Shown here: one piece after another, positions 5,814-8,971 of the stretch | How positions within the stretch are numbered: the stretch's first letter is position 1 | How the letters are laid out: each line of letters begins with the position of its first letter | Assembly: GCA_903904615.1 (NCBI GenBank) | Contig: CAIVDG010000347.1 | Span: 1-8,971 of the forward strand | Length of the DNA stretch: 8,971 nt | Source of the DNA: an uncultured Acidimicrobiaceae bacterium | GTDB lineage: Bacteria; Actinomycetota; Acidimicrobiia; Acidimicrobiales; Ilumatobacteraceae | Reading direction: 5' to 3' | The notes under the pieces: model-generated | What the model was told of the DNA's origin: nothing | Database searches by the model: none | The model's input: the letters and a program-made list of their open reading frames with translations, nothing else | Translations under genes and position numbers: made by a program

Positions 5814-6686
5814 CTAGTGGATGATCTTCGAGATGGGAATCTCGAGAAGGTCTGATGCCCCAGCATCGATAAGAGCAGGAATGAGTGTGTTGATGCCGCG
5901 TTTTGGCACCACTGTTTCCACTGCAAAGTCTCCCGATGCGAGCTGCGCGATAGTGGGCGACTTTGCCGATGGCAACAACGCAAGGACATTATCCATTGAC
6001 GACTTCGCAACATTCAACTTGAGCAATACCTTGTCACGCGCTTCTAACGTGCCAGTGAGCAAAGTCATTATTTGTTCCATTGCGTGGCGCTTTGTGGGGT
6101 CTTCCCACGATTGCTTGTTAGCAATAAGTTCTGTGTAACTGGTGAGCATGGTGTCGATAATGCGAAGTCCTGCTGCGCGAAGTGCGCGACCAGTTTCTGT
6201 GATGTCAACCACACAGTCGGCAATGTCGGGAATCTTTGCTTCGCTCGCGCCATAGCTGAGACGAATGTCTGCCTTCACACCACGTTCCGCAAAGTAACGA
6301 CGCGTCATCTCGGGATACTCCGTGGTGACGCGCACGCCATCTTTTAGGTCGGCAACTGTTTGTGCTGGAGAATCTTGTGCAACGGCCACCACTACGCGAA
6401 TAGGAAGCGATGTGGCTTTCGAATACTTCAGTTCACCCAAACTGACAACGTCACTATTGGTCTCTTCGATCCAATCGCGACCCGTAATACCAACATCGAA
6501 AAGACCCTCTTGAACATAGGACGCAATTTCTTGCGGACGAAGAATGCGCACTTCATCAATTCTGGGGTCATCGATGGTGGCCTTGTAGTCCACCGCGGAG
6601 GAACGATTGATGGAAAGGTCTGCTGCATCAAACAGCTCGAAGGTGGCTTTCTCGAGAGAGCCTTTGGGGAGTACGAACTTCAGCAC
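5814..6686 (-). CDS. hisG: ATP phosphoribosyltransferase, long form
   Basis: HisG catalyses the first committed step of histidine synthesis, joining ATP and PRPP to give phosphoribosyl-ATP. At 290 residues this is the long, HisZ-independent form. The catalytic part starts LKFVLPKGSLEKATFELF and contains GLFDVGITGRDWI (60-72). The PRPP-binding region follows, with EYPEMTRRYFAERGV and then CVVDITETGRALRAAGL (about 158-174). The last 75-80 residues (KSPTIAQLASGDFAVETVVPK onward) are the ACT-like domain that in this family binds histidine for feedback inhibition. The start is GTG at 6686; no strong ribosome-binding sequence is seen. It lies 44 bases after fmt and 8 bases before the cold-shock-like gene, without hisI, hisE or other his genes in this window, so it seems to be transcribed with translation genes. 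Confidence 0.96.
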   Translation of the reverse strand: MLKFVLPKGSLEKATFELFDAADLSINRSSAVDYKATIDDPRIDEVRILRPQEIASYVQEGLFDVGITGRDWIEETNSDVVSLGELKYSKATSLPIRVVVAVAQDSPAQTVADLKDGVRVTTEYPEMTRRYFAERGVKADIRLSYGASEAKIPDIADCVVDITETGRALRAAGLRIIDTMLTSYTELIANKQSWEDPTKRHAMEQIMTLLTGTLEARDKVLLKLNVAKSSMDNVLALLPSAKSPTIAQLASGDFAVETVVPKRGINTLIPALIDAGASDLLEIPISKIIH

Positions 6687-6730
6687 GCACTGAGGCTATC
6701 CACCGCGCGAATGGACTAACCGGTGAATTT

Positions 6731-7615
6731 TCAAAGAGTAAAGACAGAAGATGCTGAAGCGGCACGCCCCCGAAGCCACGAATCCACGTCCATTGCTGAC
6801 TTTCCTTCGGGCTGAACGACTCGCAATTGAAGCGAGCCCTGCCCTGTTCCCACGGTGCCATCAGACAAGAGAAGGCCAGGCTGACCCGGCTCACCCACCG
6901 CCACCTCGGCTTCGAGAATACGAAGTCGCATTCCATCGATCTCTGAATAGGCACGAACAGCACGGATTCGGCGATGAATGTCGATGGCTGATTGAGTCCA
7001 ATCGATTCGCAGTTCCTCGCGCGTAATTTTTGCCGCGTGTGTTGAACCGTCACCTTGAGGAATAGGTACACCTAGTCCGTCACGCAAAGTCTCTACCAAC
7101 AGATCTGCACCAGCGTCTGCCAATTCTTCTGTGAGGGACTGCGCCGTTGACAGATGAGTGATGGCCACTTCTCTACGCGCATACACAGCCCCCGTATCGA
7201 GAGTGGGCTCAATGTCCATGATGCATACCCCGGTGATTGCGTCGCCCGCCATCAATGCGCGCTCCACCGGCGCAGCTCCACGCCATCGAGGTAACAAAGA
7301 GAAGTGAATGTTGATCATGGGCACCACGTTCAACACAGACGTGGGGATGATTCGGCCGTAGGCCACAACAATTCCAAAGAGACCTCGTTCTGCGTTCTGC
7401 TGAATCCATGTGAGGTCGTGACCAACGGGAATGTTGTGCCGCTGCGCCACCTCTTTGACGGGACTGGGAGATAACGCTGAACCGCGGCCGCGTTTTGCAT
7501 CTGGCTGAGTGACGACATGGTCGATGACGAATCCACTAGCCAATAAATGTTCGAGCACTGTTGCGGCAGCAACAGGTGTTCCGAGAAAAACGAGAGAGCG
7601 ACCCTCGATGGTCAT
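6731..7615 (-). CDS. fmt: Methionyl-tRNA formyltransferase
   Basis: Fmt uses 10-formyltetrahydrofolate to formylate Met on initiator tRNA, which allows bacterial initiation. The 294 residues are slightly shorter than the typical 305-315. The N-terminal formyl-transferase fold starts VFLGTPVAAATVLEHLL, with TQPDAKRGRG at 36-45 in the loop that contacts the tRNA acceptor. The catalytic signature is NIHFSLLPRWRGAAP (102-116) and MDIEPTLDTG (133-142), with N102, H104 and D140 at the active-site positions. The C-terminal OB-like domain (about 200-290) includes ITREELRIDWTQSAIDIHRRIRA, preceding the usual tRNA-binding fold. The ATG at 7615 is 3 bases after the def stop, so the two genes are very likely co-translated, which suits paired formylation and deformylation enzymes. 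Confidence 0.97.
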   Translation of the reverse strand: MTIEGRSLVFLGTPVAAATVLEHLLASGFVIDHVVTQPDAKRGRGSALSPSPVKEVAQRHNIPVGHDLTWIQQNAERGLFGIVVAYGRIIPTSVLNVVPMINIHFSLLPRWRGAAPVERALMAGDAITGVCIMDIEPTLDTGAVYARREVAITHLSTAQSLTEELADAGADLLVETLRDGLGVPIPQGDGSTHAAKITREELRIDWTQSAIDIHRRIRAVRAYSEIDGMRLRILEAEVAVGEPGQPGLLLSDGTVGTGQGSLQLRVVQPEGKSAMDVDSWLRGRAASASSVFTL

Positions 7616-7618
7616 GAA

Positions 7619-8143
7619 TTATTTCAGCCCAATATGGCGAGTTTCGCCGGCGGAACTACCGCCATCTGCAATGCGCTTGTATTCCTGCATGGCTTCTTCT
7701 CGTTGTTCGGGAGTCATGCGATCGAACATGAGCACACCGTTCAAGTGGTCGAGTTCGTGCTGGAACAAGCGAGCAAGCAATTCATCGGCCTCGACTTGAA
7801 TGGTGTTGCCGTTCAAGTCGACCGCTTCGAGGAGCACCTCTTTGGGGCGCAACATCTCTACGTACAGACCAGGAATAGACAAACAGCCCTCGTCGTACAC
7901 CCATTCACCACGCGACTCAACAATGCGCGGATTGATGAGAGTGATGGGTTCACCGTCGATGTCGTAGACGAAAATTTGCTTCTGCACGCCAATTTGGGGT
8001 GCCGCCAAACCGAGCCCAGGGGCTTTGTACATGGCTTGCAACATGGCCTGGGTAAGCCGAATGACTTTGCCGTCGATGTTTTCCACCTGCTCGGCCACTG
8101 CCGTGAGAACTGGATCACCGTAGGTGCGAATGTCATAACCCAT
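7619..8143 (-). CDS. def: Peptide deformylase
   Basis: Def removes the N-formyl group from new proteins using a bound metal (iron or zinc). Counted from the ATG at 8143 (174 residues), all three family motifs are intact: GLGLAAPQ (43-50) with Q50, EGCLS (85-89) with the metal ligand C87, and QHELDH (128-133) with ligands H129 and H133 and catalytic E130. The N-terminus MGYDIRTYGDPVL matches usual deformylase starts, so I prefer this ATG over in-frame ATGs at 8167 and 8185, which add 8 or 14 residues unlike the family and run into the opposite gene. Only 22 bases separate this start from that of the divergent methyltransferase. It heads the def-fmt-hisG-csd cluster. Product certain; start probable. 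Confidence 0.97.
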   Translation of the reverse strand: MGYDIRTYGDPVLTAVAEQVENIDGKVIRLTQAMLQAMYKAPGLGLAAPQIGVQKQIFVYDIDGEPITLINPRIVESRGEWVYDEGCLSIPGLYVEMLRPKEVLLEAVDLNGNTIQVEADELLARLFQHELDHLNGVLMFDRMTPEQREEAMQEYKRIADGGSSAGETRHIGLK

Positions 8144-8165
8144 AATCTGAAAGGCTACCTGCACC

Positions 8166-8801
8166 ATGAACACGCCATCGGACAACCCGTCGGGATCGCA
8201 TTACTTCTCCGAATCCCCTACTTCCGCGTCACGACGCCACGACTTCACTGTTCTCGTTGGCGACCGTGAACTCACCTTGTCCGCAGATGCCGGAGTCTTT
8301 AGCCAGCGCGGCCTCGACAAAGGGACTGCCGTGTTACTTGATTCATTGCAACGCCGACCACTACCCCAGATTGAAGATGGCTCAACTCTGTGCGACCTGG
8401 GATGTGGCACGGGCGCCATCGCCCTGGCGTTGGCGGTTCTCTTTCCTCAGTGCACAGTGCTTGCCGTAGATGTGAATGAACGTGCACGACAACTGTGCAC
8501 GGAGAATGCTGACAGAAACAAAATTCAGAATGTTCGAGTTATGCATCCTGATGAGGTTGCAACTGACACCGCCATTGAATTGCTCTGGTCAAACCCTCCC
8601 ATTCGAATCGGGAAAGGCCAACTGCGCGAATTACTCACCTTGTGGCTCTCACGATTGTCGCCCACCGGCCATGCCCATTTGGTGGTGAGTAAAAACCTCG
8701 GCGCTGACTCACTCTCTGACTGGCTGAACGACACCGGATTTGCCGCACACAAACTGTCCAGCAGCAAAGGTTTTCGGGTCTTGGAAGTGGAAAAGAACTA
8801 G
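8166..8801 (+). CDS. RsmC-like class I SAM-dependent methyltransferase
   Basis: This 211-residue protein belongs to the class I (Rossmann) methyltransferases of the MTS/RsmC type, which methylate an exocyclic guanine amine in rRNA. Visible motifs are VFSQRGLDKGT (44-54), typical of the loop before motif I in the RsmC group; DLGCGTGAIALALA (77-90), the SAM-binding motif I; VDVNERA (101-107) with the acidic residue expected to contact the SAM ribose; and SNPPI (142-146), the catalytic NPPx motif IV. E. coli RsmC (about 340 residues) has an extra N-terminal domain that is missing here, so this is a single-domain form and the target could be rRNA or a small molecule. It is transcribed away from def and its stop overlaps by four bases the stop of the convergent priA-like gene. 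No strong ribosome-binding site is visible; AAGG lies 11 bases before the ATG. Confidence 0.88.
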   Translation: MNTPSDNPSGSHYFSESPTSASRRHDFTVLVGDRELTLSADAGVFSQRGLDKGTAVLLDSLQRRPLPQIEDGSTLCDLGCGTGAIALALAVLFPQCTVLAVDVNERARQLCTENADRNKIQNVRVMHPDEVATDTAIELLWSNPPIRIGKGQLRELLTLWLSRLSPTGHAHLVVSKNLGADSLSDWLNDTGFAAHKLSSSKGFRVLEVEKN

Positions 8802-8971
8802 TAGCGCGTCGGATCTGCGTGCACTCGCAGTGCCGTTCCGTATGTTTCGCGCAGTGTCTGCACTGCCTGGCGCAGGTGGTCTCGTGATGGTGCACGAAGA
8901 ATGAGAGCCTCGCCATCACGGGCAACATGAACGTCTTCGAAAATTGGCAAAGTGCTGAACGCATGCGATTC
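8798..8971 (-). CDS. priA: Probable primosomal protein N' (PriA), C-terminal end only
   Basis: The minus strand is open from the right edge for 57 codons to TAG at 8800-8798. The peptide includes HVARDGEALILRAPSRDHLRQ and ends LRVHADPTRY. The pattern of a 'lilRap' strand, a helix, and a terminal 'vRv..DP' resembles the C-terminal domain of PriA, the restart helicase or its helicase-poor actinobacterial version. The place beside def and fmt is the classic priA position, which supports the call. Only the tail is present and no catalytic motif can be seen, so identification rests on this short end and on context. Its stop overlaps by four bases that of the convergent methyltransferase. Confidence 0.65.
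   Translation of the reverse strand, partial: ESHAFSTLPIFEDVHVARDGEALILRAPSRDHLRQAVQTLRETYGTALRVHADPTRY

Noticed and set aside
8118..8165. Candidate sigma-70 promoters in the def/methyltransferase gap
   Set aside because: Only isolated -10-like hexamers are visible. No -35 element at suitable spacing could be found on either strand, so I did not list a promoter.
7547..8269. A 240-codon plus-strand open frame across fmt and def
   Set aside because: It overlaps def fully and fmt partly on the other strand, both with intact catalytic motifs. The product has no recognisable domain.
5588..8802. Repeated ACTAGT at 5588, 5813 and 8797, each at a gene end
   Set aside because: Each arises from a TAG stop with a fitting neighbouring codon. 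CTAG also occurs elsewhere in the window, so there is no sign of a site-specific element.

Overview
The window is a dense, ordinary-looking stretch of bacterial core chromosome. It carries translation and tRNA-charging genes plus one histidine gene. Nearly everything lies on the minus strand, and I see no mobile element, CRISPR array, rRNA or tRNA. The content and order suggest an actinobacterium of moderate GC. Supporting signs are infC-rpmI-rplT followed by a SpoU/TrmH methyltransferase and then pheS-pheT, a DUF1844 gene divergent from infC, a long-form HisG, and fmt-def next to priA. An Acidimicrobiia-like freshwater or marine lineage is my guess and is not proven by the sequence.

Layout from right to left, following minus-strand transcription. 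The C-terminal end of a priA-like gene enters at the right edge (8798-8971). A plus-strand RsmC-like methyltransferase (8166-8801) meets it tail to tail. Divergent from that methyltransferase runs a tight cluster: def, fmt, hisG and a small, degenerate cold-shock-domain gene (down to 5593). This cluster converges, stop codon against stop codon, on a plus-strand DUF1844 gene (5278-5592). A roughly 215-base divergent region with foldable inverted repeats separates DUF1844 from infC. From infC a second minus-strand cluster runs to the left edge: infC, rpmI, rplT, a TrmH-family 2'-O-methyltransferase, pheS, and pheT, which is cut by the window at residue 665.

The genes share a theme. Def and Fmt handle formylation and deformylation of the initiator methionine. 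IF3 polices start-codon choice. L35 and L20 belong to the 50S subunit. The two methyltransferases probably act on RNA. PheST charges tRNA-Phe. HisG opens histidine synthesis.

I did not find a new defence or metabolic system. The points most worth a second look concern translation starts. The TrmH-family gene has no ATG, GTG or TTG start that would keep its conserved N-terminus, and appears to begin at CTG, just before a perfect 10-bp hairpin lying inside its codons. infC appears to start at ATA, behind a structured leader with a strong Shine-Dalgarno that fits an overlapping out-of-frame mini-ORF better than infC itself.
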